This document shows, piece by piece, positions 18,014-27,894 of a stretch of 64,000 nt of DNA. Source of the DNA: Shewanella waksmanii ATCC BAA-643 (GTDB lineage: Bacteria; Pseudomonadota; Gammaproteobacteria; Enterobacterales; Shewanellaceae); the NCBI RefSeq assembly GCF_000518805.1, contig NZ_JAEH01000018.1:27427-91426 (forward strand). Reading direction: 5' to 3'. Position 1 is the first letter of the stretch. Each line of letters starts with the position of its first letter. The position numbers were made by a program, and so were the translations under genes. The notes beneath the pieces were generated by a model. The model worked only from the letters and a program-made list of their open reading frames with translations. It was not told where the DNA came from and did not search any database.

Positions 18014-18685
18014 TTAATATCCTTCCAAAAATTCAAAATCATCCAAACTTTGTTGGGTCGGAATATCTGCCATGGGAGCGGCGACACTGATAGTCATGGC
18101 TTGGCTCAATGGCCACTGGCCAACAGATGTGGCGATGTTATCTTGGCTGAGTAATTGTGGATGCCAAATAACGACTTGATAGTGTCCGTCTGCTACTTGT
18201 TCTAAGTTAACAGTACCTTGCTCATCTGTCACACCAAAGTGGGGGGTATCAACCACCAACACATGACCACTCATCCAATCGTGGATATTACAGCCCATAG
18301 AAATATGCCCAGTTTCATCAAATAGCATCTGTTTTTGGGCATTGTCTTTTTTCAACTTGAATGAAAAACGTTTTGGTCCAGATGCGGAATAGATGTGGTG
18401 GGTAATATCATCGTCATTGATAAATTGCAGTTGGTAGCCTTTTTGAATCACGGTGATATAGGGGGTGAATTGCTTGTTGTACTGATGGATCTCAATCGGT
18501 TCTCGGATTGTGTCAACCTTGGTCGCCTGGTTGGTGGCATCAGCTTGTAAATACACCACCATGCCTGACATTGGCTCACCGTCAGCGTTATGTACAACGA
18601 TTTCAGTCGCTGATGCTGGTAACCCTATGGCTGCGATCATCGCGCCAACGAGGGGGATAAATTTTTTGATACCTTTGCTGCCCAC
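18014..18685 (-). CDS. periplasmic cupredoxin-like (methylamine utilization MauL-like) protein
   Basis: 223 residues with a signal peptide (cleavage near PASATE, residue 27). The body has the cupredoxin pattern: FINDDDITHHIYS (N-terminal His copper ligand) and GCNIHDWMSGHVLV, which supplies Cys, His and Met in the order expected of a type 1 copper site. The C-terminal part is a Greek-key-like extension (GVTDEQGTVNLEQVADGHYQVVIWHP). Proteins of this architecture are often annotated as methylamine utilization proteins without that function being shown. The start is GTG with AAGAGG upstream. First gene of an operon with the GGDEF/EAL protein and the outer-membrane barrel. Confidence 0.8.
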   Translation of the reverse strand: MGSKGIKKFIPLVGAMIAAIGLPASATEIVVHNADGEPMSGMVVYLQADATNQATKVDTIREPIEIHQYNKQFTPYITVIQKGYQLQFINDDDITHHIYSASGPKRFSFKLKKDNAQKQMLFDETGHISMGCNIHDWMSGHVLVVDTPHFGVTDEQGTVNLEQVADGHYQVVIWHPQLLSQDNIATSVGQWPLSQAMTISVAAPMADIPTQQSLDDFEFLEGY

Positions 18686-19071
18686 AACAACCTCTTATTA
18701 TGCCGTTATACCAATCCTCATCAGGTCAGTTATCCAGCTTGGATGTGACTCACCTGTACCGCTTGAGATAATAGAACGGGGAATCATGATAATTATTTCA
18801 AGCTGTTATAAGCGTAGCAAAATATGATCAATTGTTACTACCTATGGGTCTACGCATTTATACCTTCAAAACGCTGACTGGTTTGGTGGCAAAGCTATAC
18901 CTGCTGCCCACTGTGGCTTTGGATAGCAGCTTGTTGACCGCGTTTACGCAGCAGCAGAAAGCCTGTCAGTGTTGAGTAGTCAGTGTGGAGCCGTCAGCGA
19001 TAAGTTGGCCTATGTGGAATCGTCTATGTGGCTGCAATGTCGGCGGTATGGATTTGTTAAATGCTAGACAT
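18686..19071. other. intergenic region without a recognised gene
   Basis: About 385 bp between the cupredoxin operon promoter region and the valS terminator. A sequence resembling a partial TACCAATC-type repeat end occurs near 18706-18720, but I found no matching second end. No open frame with a ribosome binding site and no RNA gene could be recognised; the right half has the codon-like composition of decayed coding DNA but no identifiable source. Confidence 0.4.
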
Positions 19072-19102
19072 AAAAAAAGCAAAACTGATGTTTTGCTTTT
19101 TT
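19072..19102 (-). terminator. valS terminator
   Basis: Inverted repeat AGCAAAAC / GTTTTGCT with flanking A and T tracts, 31 bp downstream of the valS stop codon. On the minus strand the stem is followed by seven T residues. The T tract on the other side would also permit termination of plus-strand transcripts. Confidence 0.8.
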
Positions 19103-19133
19103 AGTGAATGTTTAGCGATTTAGCGTGAGCAAA

Positions 19134-21995
19134 TTAGCTCTCTAGCTTAGCGAGCTCCGCTTTTTGCTCAATGAGCTTATCCATGTCTCGTTGATATTCA
19201 GCTTGCTTAGCACGTTCTTTTTCAATCACGGCTGCCGGCGCTTTAGCTACAAAACCTTGGTTAGATAGCTTGCCTTCAATACGCTTAAACTCGCCAGTTA
19301 CTTTCTCAAGCTGCTTATCGATACGTGCCAGCTCTTTGGCCACATCAATTAAGCCTGCCATAGGGATAAGCAGTTCCATCTCTCCCACCAGTTGCGTGGT
19401 CGACATTGGCGCTTCTTCACCGTCAGCAAGAATGGTCATTGACTCAAGCTTAGCTAAGGTTGCAAAGAAGGTTTGGTTGGCTTCAACACGTGCTTTATCT
19501 TGCGCGCTCACACCTTTTAGTAGGGCGTTAAGCGGTTTAGATGGGGCGATGTTAAGCTCGGCGCGAATATTACGCACAGCAGTAATGACTTGCTTAACCC
19601 ACTCAAGATCTTCCATATCTTGGCTGTTAACTTGCTCCGCTTGATATTGCGGGAACTGCGCTAACATTAGGGTATCACCTTCAACGCCAGCTAGCGGCTT
19701 AACACGCTGCCAAATGGTCTCGGTGATATAGGGCATCATTGGGTGCAATAAGCGTTGCATAGCTTCTAGGATGGTCACCAATGTATGGCGCGTACCACGT
19801 TGCTCTGCTTCAGTACCATTTTGCAGTACTGGTTTAGTCAGCTCTAGGTACCAATCACAGAACTGGTTCCAAGTGAACTCATAAAGGGTATTGGCTGCCA
19901 AATCAAAACGGTAGCTGGCCATATGCTCATCAAAGCTCTTCACTGTCTGATTAAACAAACCGGTGATCCAGCGGTCAGCCAATGACAGTTGCATCTCGCC
20001 GCCAGCTTGACCACAATCTTGCTCTTCAGTGTTCATCAACACGTAGCGTGAGGCGTTCCAAATCTTGTTACAGAAGCTGCGGTAACCGTCTAGACGCTTC
20101 ATGTCCCAGTTGATGTCACGTCCTGTCGATGCCATTGCTGCTAATGTAAAGCGCAATGCATCGGTACCGTGGGCTTCAATCCCTTCACTGAACTCTTTGC
20201 GGGTACTTTTCTCAATTTTAGCCGCCAGTTTAGGCTGCATCATGTTGCCGGTACGCTTCTCAACCAAGCTTTCAAGGTCGATACCGTCAATCATGTCGAG
20301 AGGATCAAGCACGTTACCCTTAGACTTCGACATCTTGTTACCGGCTTCATCGCGGATGAGACCTGTTACATACACGGTTTTAAAAGGCACCTGAGGTTTA
20401 CCGTTTTCATCTTTGATGAAGTGCATGGTCATCATGATCATGCGGGCTACCCAGAAGAAAATAATGTCAAAACCTGTAACCAACACGTCGGTTGGGTGGA
20501 AGGTTTTCAGTGCTTCGGTGTCTTCTGGCCAACCTAAGGTTGAGAAGGTCCATAATGCGGAACTAAACCAAGTATCTAAAACATCGGCGTCTTGGCGCAG
20601 TACAACATCGTTGCCTAAGTTATGCTTGGCACGTACTTCAGCTTCATCGCGGCCAACATAGACTTTACCCGCTTCGTCATACCAAGCTGGAATTCTGTGA
20701 CCCCACCAAAGCTGACGTGAAATACACCAGTCTTGAATGTCACGCATCCAAGAGTTGTACATGTTTTCATACTGCTGCGGTACAAACTTAATGTCGCCGT
20801 TATCCACCGCTTCCATGGCCGTTTTAGCCATTGGCGCAACCGACACATACCATTGGTCTGTGAGTAGTGGCTCGATGACCACACCACTGCGATCGCCGTA
20901 AGGGACTTTTAGTCCGTGGGGATCGATTTTGCCAAGTAGTCCTAATGTTTCAAACTCAGCAACAATGGCCTTACGCGCTTCAAAACGATCTAATCCGGCG
21001 TATCGCTCAGGTAGACTGTTATCGAGCTCATTGTTGGCGGTGCCATCGGTGTTAACCACTTCAGCGCTACTACGAATTGCGGCATCAATGGTCAAGATGT
21101 TGAACATGGGCAGTGCGTGGCGTTTACCGACTTCATAATCGTTAAAGTCATGTGCAGGGGTGATTTTCACGCAGCCTGTACCAAACTCCATATCAACATA
21201 GTCGTCAGCGACAACCGGAATGCGACGATTGACTATCGGCAGTAGAATGAACTTGCCGATAAGTGACTGATAGCGCTCATCGTCTGGGTGCACGGCAACG
21301 GCACTGTCACCTAACATTGTTTCTGGACGGGTGGTCGCAACTTCTAGGTAATCTTTACCATCAGCTGTTAACGCGCCATCGGCTAGCGGGTAGCGGAAGT
21401 GCCACATGCTGCCTTGCTTTTCTTTGTTTTCGACTTCTAGATCTGAAATCGCGGTGTGTAGCTTAGGATCCCAGTTAACTAGACGCTTACCACGGTAAAT
21501 AAGGTCATCTTCATACAAGCGTACAAACACTTCTTGTACGGCCTCAGACATACCTTCATCCATGGTGAAACGTTCACGATCCCAATCAACTGAGGCGCCA
21601 AGGCGACGTAGCTGCTTAGTGATGGTGCCACCTGAGTGGTTTTTCCAATCCCAAATGCGTTCAATAAAGTTTTCGCGACCTAAATCGTGACGATTAAGCC
21701 CTTCTTCCGCCGCCACTTTGCGCTCAACTAGCATTTGAGTCGCAATACCCGCATGGTCGGTACCCACTTGCCAAAGGGTATTTTTCCCTTTCATGCGTTG
21801 GTAACGGGTGAGCGTATCCATGATAGTGTCTTGGAAAGCATGACCCATGTGCAAACTACCAGTGACATTTGGTGGCGGAATCATGATGCAATAGTTGCCC
21901 TTTGACGTATCGCCATGAGGCTTAAAGTAACCTTTCTCTTCCCATTGTTGGTATAGAGATTGTTCAATGGATTGCGGGTTGTATGTCTTTTCCAT
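19134..21995 (-). CDS. valS: valyl-tRNA synthetase
   Basis: 953 residues, the usual length (E. coli ValRS 951). Charges tRNA-Val in the cytoplasm. The class I HIGH motif is [13 protein letters not shown] (about 42-54) and the KMSKS motif is [14 protein letters not shown] (about 553-566). The editing CP1 domain ([19 protein letters not shown]) lies between them, and the C-terminal coiled coil ([25 protein letters not shown]) that clamps the tRNA is intact. It lies 37 bp downstream of holC on the same strand, the standard gammaproteobacterial arrangement. Confidence 0.97.
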   Translation of the reverse strand: MEKTYNPQSIEQSLYQQWEEKGYFKPHGDTSKGNYCIMIPPPNVTGSLHMGHAFQDTIMDTLTRYQRMKGKNTLWQVGTDHAGIATQMLVERKVAAEEGLNRHDLGRENFIERIWDWKNHSGGTITKQLRRLGASVDWDRERFTMDEGMSEAVQEVFVRLYEDDLIYRGKRLVNWDPKLHTAISDLEVENKEKQGSMWHFRYPLADGALTADGKDYLEVATTRPETMLGDSAVAVHPDDERYQSLIGKFILLPIVNRRIPVVADDYVDMEFGTGCVKITPAHDFNDYEVGKRHALPMFNILTIDAAIRSSAEVVNTDGTANNELDNSLPERYAGLDRFEARKAIVAEFETLGLLGKIDPHGLKVPYGDRSGVVIEPLLTDQWYVSVAPMAKTAMEAVDNGDIKFVPQQYENMYNSWMRDIQDWCISRQLWWGHRIPAWYDEAGKVYVGRDEAEVRAKHNLGNDVVLRQDADVLDTWFSSALWTFSTLGWPEDTEALKTFHPTDVLVTGFDIIFFWVARMIMMTMHFIKDENGKPQVPFKTVYVTGLIRDEAGNKMSKSKGNVLDPLDMIDGIDLESLVEKRTGNMMQPKLAAKIEKSTRKEFSEGIEAHGTDALRFTLAAMASTGRDINWDMKRLDGYRSFCNKIWNASRYVLMNTEEQDCGQAGGEMQLSLADRWITGLFNQTVKSFDEHMASYRFDLAANTLYEFTWNQFCDWYLELTKPVLQNGTEAEQRGTRHTLVTILEAMQRLLHPMMPYITETIWQRVKPLAGVEGDTLMLAQFPQYQAEQVNSQDMEDLEWVKQVITAVRNIRAELNIAPSKPLNALLKGVSAQDKARVEANQTFFATLAKLESMTILADGEEAPMSTTQLVGEMELLIPMAGLIDVAKELARIDKQLEKVTGEFKRIEGKLSNQGFVAKAPAAVIEKERAKQAEYQRDMDKLIEQKAELAKLES

Positions 21996-22032
21996 AGGAG
22001 CGTGTGCTTCTCAAACTAATTAAATGGTTGTG

Positions 22033-22494
22033 CTACTGATGATTTTCGGTCGACAACTGAATACCTAAATCGCGGTATTGTCGATAACGATCACGGGCGA
22101 TCGCTTTTTGGGCATCATCACTAGCAACGAAATCGATAATCTGGGCAAAGTTTACCGCAAACTGCGGTGCTTGGTCTGCAAGATTAATCAGAACATGACG
22201 ATTTTTATTGGCGCCTAGCTTGTCAAAGCCAATTTCAACTGGCGCCCCGCCTGTAGGGCCTTCGCCCTTTAAGTTATGTGGTACAAAAGCACTGGGCTCA
22301 AATTGCCACAATAATTCGTCAATATCATAGGCCTGCTGTTGATCTTGGCAGTGAATATACACCCATTGTTGCTGACTATATGCTTGTTGCGATAGCTGGC
22401 AAGCTAATCGATATACGGCTTGTTTGGCTGCTGAAGAATCGGCTGTTGGATTCTGAGCTAGCGCTGGCAGTACATGAAACAAGGCGTTAGGCAT
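22033..22494 (-). CDS. holC: DNA polymerase III subunit chi
   Basis: 153 residues (E. coli HolC 147). Conserved features: N-terminal FHVLP, the segment ACQLSQQAYSQQQWVYIHCQDQQQA, LLWQFEPSAFVPHNL and the C-terminal DRYRQYRDLGIQL. The chi subunit joins the clamp loader (through psi) to SSB at the replication fork. It sits directly before valS, as usual. The gene normally found upstream in gammaproteobacteria, pepA, is not present; a LysR gene on the same strand occupies that place, which hints at a local rearrangement. Confidence 0.92.
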   Translation of the reverse strand: MPNALFHVLPALAQNPTADSSAAKQAVYRLACQLSQQAYSQQQWVYIHCQDQQQAYDIDELLWQFEPSAFVPHNLKGEGPTGGAPVEIGFDKLGANKNRHVLINLADQAPQFAVNFAQIIDFVASDDAQKAIARDRYRQYRDLGIQLSTENHQ

Positions 22495-22580
22495 AGTGTA
22501 GTGTCAATCGCATCAGTTGGGTTAAGTGGCATTTTGCCACTGACGAAAGAGGGGATTTTACACTAAAACGCGGGCTAAGT

Positions 22581-23483
22581 TCAGCATCTTTTTGATGGGT
22601 GATGGCTAAAATGTGCCACCAAGTCATCGATAAAACAGCGGATCCGCAACGGTGTATGACTGCTGCGTAGATAAAGCGCATGTACCGGCATGGCTAAACC
22701 TTGATAGTCGCTAAAAATTTGCTGAAGTGCTCCTTGTGCAATCGCGTGCTCAACCATCCAATAGGGCAGCATGGCAACCCCTTGTCCTGCCATAGCCAAC
22801 TGCATGATCATATTGGCGTTATCACACTTAATTGCTGGTCTTATGCTGACCTGAGTTGTGGTATTAGATTGGGTGAAGGGCCAGCTACTTAACCTAGGTG
22901 ACAATGAATAGCCAATGCAGCGATGGCTAGATAGTTCCTGGGGGTGCTTAGGGATACCATGTTGGGCGAAATACTTTGCTGAGCCAACGTATACCGCTTG
23001 ATTGTTAAATAGCTTGCGCGCTTTTAGATTTGAATCATCTAGCTCACCAGCGCGAATAACCACATCAAAATCTTCACTAATCAAATCCACATAGTGATCG
23101 CTCAAAGAGATTGCCAATTCAATATCCGGATAGCTAGCGGCGAACTGAGCGAGCATTTCAACCAGTAGCGACTCGGCGAGTGATACCGGAATGGATACCT
23201 TTAACCGCCCCTTTGGGGTGACATTGCCTTGTTGAAGCTCAGCTTCAATATCAGCCAGTTTAGTGAGTATTTGCTGGCATTGCTTCAAGTACATTTCGCC
23301 GGCCGCGGTGAGGCTTAATTGGCGACTAGTACGGTTTAGGAGCTGCACGCCGAGATGCTGCTCAAGTGCCGCGACCTTTTTACTGACGCTGCTTTGTGAT
23401 ACTTGGCGCTCAGCCGCCACAGCTGAAAAGCTACCAAGGGCGACTACTCGTGAAAAATCCACCATAGCATCCAATTTGTTCAT
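22581..23483 (-). CDS. LysR family transcriptional regulator
   Basis: 300 residues. N-terminal winged helix (MVDFSRVVALGSFSAVAAERQVSQSSVSKKVAALEQHLGVQLLNRTSRQLSLTAAG is the standard LysR HTH layout, here residues 7-62), followed by a substrate-binding-like effector domain (KGRLKVSIPVSLAESLLVEMLAQF onward). It resembles the AaeR/DmlR/CrgA subgroup. It is divergent from the DoxX-like gene at 23615 with about 130 bp between, so that gene is the most likely target. Effector unknown. Confidence 0.88.
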   Translation of the reverse strand: MNKLDAMVDFSRVVALGSFSAVAAERQVSQSSVSKKVAALEQHLGVQLLNRTSRQLSLTAAGEMYLKQCQQILTKLADIEAELQQGNVTPKGRLKVSIPVSLAESLLVEMLAQFAASYPDIELAISLSDHYVDLISEDFDVVIRAGELDDSNLKARKLFNNQAVYVGSAKYFAQHGIPKHPQELSSHRCIGYSLSPRLSSWPFTQSNTTTQVSIRPAIKCDNANMIMQLAMAGQGVAMLPYWMVEHAIAQGALQQIFSDYQGLAMPVHALYLRSSHTPLRIRCFIDDLVAHFSHHPSKRC

Positions 23484-23614
23484 GACAATTTACCCACTTT
23501 CTTACATTGATATCTATTCTATTTTGGAATAGATACTAGTCTATCAATCCTATATTTGCGACAAAAACTCTTGATTATAATGAGTTCAAATTCATCAGTA
23601 GTGGGAGTTATCCA

Positions 23615-23980
23615 ATGACAACGGTCGCATTAGTGCTTAGCAGTTTATTAAGTGTTTTCTTCGTATTTGCCGGTTCGGTTAAAGTGTTTGGCTGGCAAAA
23701 GTTGATATTTGAAACCCAGTTAGCATTTTTCAAAAGTTATGGCTTTAATAGACAGTTCATGGGGTTAGTGGGGGTAATTGAAATGCTTGCGGCACTGGGT
23801 TTGTGGTGGCCGCAAACAATCATTGCCGCTATAAGCGCGATGGTGATAGCGACAGTCTCAGTTGGGGCGATAGCGTGTCATTTGCGCTATGACAGTGCCA
23901 AGAATGCCATTGCAGCAATAGTGACCTTAAGCCTGTCTGTCACACTACTCGCGCTCAATGAATCACTGTCGCTGTTTTAA
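23615..23980 (+). CDS. DoxX family membrane protein
   Basis: 121 residues with four hydrophobic helices in the DoxX/DoxD pattern: LLSVFFVFAGSVKVFGWQKL (first helix with the SGxxK-like motif), then VGVIEMLAALGLWW, a helix around AAISAMVIATVSVGAIACHL and a C-terminal helix. Family members are small inner-membrane proteins linked to quinone or thiol redox reactions, with poorly defined roles. Divergent from a LysR regulator. Its stop overlaps the stop of the convergent GGDEF-EAL gene by 4 bp. Confidence 0.75.
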   Translation: MTTVALVLSSLLSVFFVFAGSVKVFGWQKLIFETQLAFFKSYGFNRQFMGLVGVIEMLAALGLWWPQTIIAAISAMVIATVSVGAIACHLRYDSAKNAIAAIVTLSLSVTLLALNESLSLF

Positions 23981-26109
23981 GCGCGCTGCATATTTGCGTG
24001 AGCAGGGAGAGAATGATTGACGAGCTGCTTAAACTCGTCAATTCTACACGGCTTGTGATACAGAAAGCCTTGATAGCATTCACAGCCAATTTTTTTCAGC
24101 ACAGCTTGTTGCTGTTCTAGCTCAACGCCTTCTGCAATCACGTTAAGCCCTAAACTCTTAGCCAAGGTTACAATGGTTGCAGCGATTGCCACATCGTTGT
24201 CATCGTGCAAGATATCCGTGACAAAAGATTTATCTATTTTTAGTTGCGACAATGGCAAGCTTTTTAAATAGCTTAGACTAGAGAAACCCGTACCGAAGTC
24301 GTCCAGTGAAAAGGTGACGCCAATCTCGGCCAACTCCGCCATGATGGCAATGGTTGCTTGGATATTTTCAATGAATATTCCTTCGGTGATCTCCAGCTTA
24401 AGTTTGTCTGCGGGGGCATGGTATAGGGCAAGCAGTCGTTTTACATCTCGGCAGAATTGATCATCAAGTAACTGCACCGCGCTCACGTTGACAGACAAGG
24501 TGAGATTTTTAAATTTGTCATCTTTTGCCCAGTCTCCGAGTTGCAGACAGGCTTGTTCGAGTATCCACTTTCCTGTTGGGATAATTAATCCGGACTCTTC
24601 GAGTAAAGGAACGAACTGGTCTGGTGAAATCATCCCTTTTGATTTGTGGTGCCAGCGCAGCAGTGTTTCAGCGCCAATTAACCCGTGTTGCTGCGAAAAC
24701 TGCCCTTGATAGTGCAGTTCAAATTGATGATGCCGACAAGCATATTCCAGATCACTCATCATCTGTTTCTTTTCCAGCATGCAATCTAACATGGTCTCGG
24801 CGAAAAAACTGACACTATTGCGGCCACTTTTTTTGGCTTGATACAAGGCTAAATCTGCTTGCTGTAGCAGTTCGTCAGTGTTGGAGCGTGCTTCGTTAAA
24901 TAAAGTGACGCCAATACTCAAGGTCAGCTTAAAGCGCCCCTGATTTGTCAGTAGTGACTGCCTAAAACTGTGCTGAATGTTGTCTGCAAAGACTTGTGAA
25001 TATTGCTTGGTGGTGTTGATACTATCGGAGATGTGCGGCACAAAAATCACAAATTCGTCGGCGCTAAAGCGGCAAATATAGTCTTCGCTGCCAATGTTAG
25101 CTTTTAAGCGCTTTGCGACACTGATGAGCACCTGATCACCAACAGGATGACCATGAATATCATTCACCTCTTTAAAATGGTCTATATCAATCAGTAGTAG
25201 AGCGGCAAAAAAACCGGGTTTATCTAGGCTAGTAAAGCCGTGGAGTAATTTTTGCTCCAATGATTGTCGATTCGGTAACTTCGTCAGTGGGTCATAGTGG
25301 GACAGCTGCTCAATTGTGTGATTTGAAGCGACTCTATCGGTGATATCGATATTGGAGCCAATAATGCGGGTTGATTTACCTTGGTTATCTTTAATCACTT
25401 TGGCCGAGGCTTCTATATGGCGGATTTCACCGTCACCGCGAATGATCCTAAATTGGCTATTAAAGTTCTCACCGGTGGTGATTGCCCGTTGGAAATCTTG
25501 TATCGCTTGTGGCAGATCCTCTGGGTGAACGCCATTTTCCCAGGTCTCATACACTGCTTGGGTGGTAGAAGAATCGATACCATATATTCGATACAGCCAT
25601 TCATCCCAAATCAATAGGTCATGTTTTAAATCGTAATCCCAAATACCAATCTGCGCCGCATCAGCGGCAATAGCCAACCTTTGTTGGCTATTGATTAACT
25701 CGTCTCGGTTTTCCTTTTGTTGGTGACTGACAATCAAGTAGTCATGACATTCACACTGAAAACGCTTAGTGACCATTTCGTAAAAGTGGCCACAGCCATT
25801 GTTTTTACAGGTATAACTGTATTTAGTCATATCCACTTTTTGTTCAATGACTTGATCCAACTGCAGGTGAGCATCTTGGGGGAGAATAGCGGCGTTTTTG
25901 TCTTGCTGTTTTAATAGGTTTAAGTAATTAGCGCCTACCCACTGTGAAACTTGTAAGCCTTTAAGGCAGGCAAATTGTTGCCATTTTTGATTGGTCATCA
26001 CAATCACGCCATAGAGATCTAAAATTGCAGCCGGGTAGGGGAACAACTCTAAAATGCCGCTAAATTCGGTGATTGGGGGCTGGGTAGGTCTGATTATTCT
26101 CATTGTCAC
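23977..26109 (-). CDS. PAS-GGDEF-EAL protein with degenerate GGDEF motif
   Basis: 710 residues, no clear membrane helix. A short N-terminal PAS-like segment (about 15-110), a PAS/PAC (about 140-265: AADAAQIGIWDYDLKHDLLIWDE; IEASAKVIKDNQGKSTRIIGSNIDITDR), GGDEF (about 275-430) and EAL (about 445-690). The GGDEF signature reads RFSADEF, replacing both glycines, and there is no RxxD inhibitory site, so diguanylate cyclase activity is unlikely. The EAL signature reads AETLLRW, retaining the catalytic Glu, with SLDDFGTGFSSL and AEGVELEQ intact. I infer a c-di-GMP phosphodiesterase controlled by the PAS ligand. Monocistronic. Confidence 0.88.
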   Translation of the reverse strand: MTMRIIRPTQPPITEFSGILELFPYPAAILDLYGVIVMTNQKWQQFACLKGLQVSQWVGANYLNLLKQQDKNAAILPQDAHLQLDQVIEQKVDMTKYSYTCKNNGCGHFYEMVTKRFQCECHDYLIVSHQQKENRDELINSQQRLAIAADAAQIGIWDYDLKHDLLIWDEWLYRIYGIDSSTTQAVYETWENGVHPEDLPQAIQDFQRAITTGENFNSQFRIIRGDGEIRHIEASAKVIKDNQGKSTRIIGSNIDITDRVASNHTIEQLSHYDPLTKLPNRQSLEQKLLHGFTSLDKPGFFAALLLIDIDHFKEVNDIHGHPVGDQVLISVAKRLKANIGSEDYICRFSADEFVIFVPHISDSINTTKQYSQVFADNIQHSFRQSLLTNQGRFKLTLSIGVTLFNEARSNTDELLQQADLALYQAKKSGRNSVSFFAETMLDCMLEKKQMMSDLEYACRHHQFELHYQGQFSQQHGLIGAETLLRWHHKSKGMISPDQFVPLLEESGLIIPTGKWILEQACLQLGDWAKDDKFKNLTLSVNVSAVQLLDDQFCRDVKRLLALYHAPADKLKLEITEGIFIENIQATIAIMAELAEIGVTFSLDDFGTGFSSLSYLKSLPLSQLKIDKSFVTDILHDDNDVAIAATIVTLAKSLGLNVIAEGVELEQQQAVLKKIGCECYQGFLYHKPCRIDEFKQLVNHSLPAHANMQRA

Positions 26110-26427
26110 TAATCCTTTAGCTGCAAAACTTTAAGGTACTCACACAAGTCCAGTGGCGTCCGTGCTGAAATGACATCAAACAGTATTATTGAGTTTAGTT
26201 TATGGTTGCGCTTTTCGCTTTACTTAGTGGAAAATATTGTTTGCAACTTCATGTTTAGCGGTAGCTGCTGCTTTGGGGCGGAAGCTTCAAAGTGTGACTG
26301 AATATACATAGTTTACATAAAGGCTTAGTGCAGTTTCTAATTTGACTAGCCATTGGCTAAGTATGCTGCTAAATTCGCCAACTTAAGCTAAATGATATTT
26401 ACTGATATAAGTAATTAAGGAGATTTG
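26110..26427. other. intergenic region upstream of the rsgA leader
   Basis: About 320 bp, AT-rich, between the divergent GGDEF-EAL gene and the small leader reading frame before rsgA. Promoters in both directions must lie here, but I can point to no convincing -35/-10 pair, terminator or operator. Confidence 0.35.
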
Positions 26428-26469
26428 ATGATTGTTGTTAGCCTTAACTGGGCAACAAACGCACGTTAA
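26428..26469 (+). CDS. possible 13-residue leader peptide upstream of rsgA
   Basis: A 13-codon frame (MIVVSLNWATNAR) with a strong Shine-Dalgarno AAGGAG at 26417-26422 and ideal 5-base spacing, ending in TAA 137 bp before rsgA. The ribosome site is better than that of many real genes here, so translation is credible. Whether it is a regulatory leader or a chance frame cannot be decided without comparing related genomes. Confidence 0.3.
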   Translation: MIVVSLNWATNAR

Positions 26470-26606
26470 TTGACACGGTTTTGTCCTGTCGACAAAGTCG
26501 TTAACTGCTGCATATTGCCCGGTCATTGAGATAACTAATACCGGGGAACTTACCTAATTTAAGTATCCCAGAATGTAATATTCAGGCGCTTTGCGCTGGG
26601 GTCACC

Positions 26607-27749
26607 ATGACAAAATTCGATCGTTTCGCGTCAATTCGCGCGAACAAAACAACAACCGTAACGAAAACCACAACAACATCAGCATCTGCAAGTAGTGCCG
26701 CTTTGACATTGCAGCAATTGGGCTGGAATAGCGCGTTGCAAACTCAGCTTGCCGAGATAGAGCTAAACAACAGCATTGATACTCAGACCGGTATTTTGGC
26801 CAGAGTGACTAGTCATCATCGCCAACACTACCAGCTGTTATCTCCCCAAGGCGACCACAAGCTAAACATGCATCCTCAACTGCCTGCAATGACGGTTGGT
26901 GACTGGGTGATGCTTGATTCTGAACAGCAGTTCTTACAGCTGTTTGAGCGACAATCATTGTTTAGCCGTAAGGCCGCAGGCAGTAAAATTGCGCAGCAAT
27001 TGATTGCCGCCAATGTTGACTGGGTGTTTATTGTCTCGTCACTCAACCAAGACTTTAATCTTAACCGTATTGAGCGCTATTTGGCACTGGTCAATGAGGC
27101 GGGCGTTACCCCTGTGATAGTGCTGACAAAACAAGACTTATGTGCCGACACGCAAGCCTACATCACTCAGTTAAGGCAGCTCGATAGTCAATTGCTTATT
27201 GAAACGGTTAATGGTCTTGATAGTGCAAGCGTTGCTGTACTTGCCAGTTATGCAAGCCGGGGTAAAACGGTTGCGTTAATTGGCTCTTCGGGTGTGGGTA
27301 AGTCGACCTTAGTTAACAGTTTGCTTGTGAAACCATCGCAACAAACCTCAGGGATTCGAGAAGATGACGCGAAAGGCCGCCATACCACCACCGGTAGATC
27401 GCTACACTTTACCGCAGGGGGCGGGTTACTTATCGACACCCCAGGGATGCGCGAGTTGCAGCTGGCAGACTGTGAACAGGGCGTGAACCATACTTTTGCA
27501 GATATCACGGCGTTAGCTCAGCAGTGCCGCTTTGCTGATTGCAGCCACCACAACGAGCCAGGTTGCGCCGTGCAGCAGGCTATAGTACAAGGGCAAATAG
27601 ATGAGCGCCGTTTGGTGAGTTATCAAAAGCTCTTGCGAGAGCAAGCGCTTAACGGTGCCACAATCGCGCAAAAACGTGCCCATGGTAAGAGCTTAAGTAA
27701 GATGTACCGCCGTGTTCAAGATGATGCGCGCAGTCATAAGCGCGGTTAA
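26607..27749 (+). CDS. rsgA: ribosome small subunit-dependent GTPase A
   Basis: 380 residues. RsgA/YjeQ is a circularly permuted GTPase that acts in late 30S subunit maturation. Order seen: N-terminal OB fold (about 60-110), then G4 (VVLTKQDLC), G1 (LIGSSGVGKSTLVNSLL), G2 region with the His-rich KGRHTTTGRSLH, G3 (DTPGMREL), and the zinc-binding C-terminal domain (CRFADCSHHNEPGCAV). The permutation (G4 before G1) and the C-x6-C/H pattern are diagnostic. The N-terminus is longer than in E. coli, with a Thr/Lys-rich stretch. It could be a second RsgA-type paralogue rather than the canonical orn/psd-linked copy. Confidence 0.88.
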   Translation: MTKFDRFASIRANKTTTVTKTTTTSASASSAALTLQQLGWNSALQTQLAEIELNNSIDTQTGILARVTSHHRQHYQLLSPQGDHKLNMHPQLPAMTVGDWVMLDSEQQFLQLFERQSLFSRKAAGSKIAQQLIAANVDWVFIVSSLNQDFNLNRIERYLALVNEAGVTPVIVLTKQDLCADTQAYITQLRQLDSQLLIETVNGLDSASVAVLASYASRGKTVALIGSSGVGKSTLVNSLLVKPSQQTSGIREDDAKGRHTTTGRSLHFTAGGGLLIDTPGMRELQLADCEQGVNHTFADITALAQQCRFADCSHHNEPGCAVQQAIVQGQIDERRLVSYQKLLREQALNGATIAQKRAHGKSLSKMYRRVQDDARSHKRG

Positions 27750-27785
27750 CGCCGCTTAGCGGGTTCAAATTATCGTCAACTTTAT

Positions 27786-27813
27786 AGCCCCACAAGTTTA
27801 AACTTGTGGGGCT
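27786..27813. terminator. palindromic terminator after rsgA
   Basis: Perfect 14-bp inverted repeat AGCCCCACAAGTTT / AAACTTGTGGGGCT without a spacer, 36 bp after the rsgA stop. Only a short T stretch follows, so termination efficiency is uncertain. Confidence 0.65.
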
Positions 27814-27894
27814 AATTTTCTCTTGGACTGTCATTTACCTGTCTCATTGAACAGTTAGATTTATTGTCAAAGTGGCGATAAAGTCTTGAGAATA

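Noticed and set aside
18706..18725. TATACCAATC sequence as the end of a second MITE
   Set aside because: The sequence diverges after the first ten bases and no matching inverted end was found.
20101..20661. Several plus-strand frames inside valS
   Set aside because: Shadows of valS.
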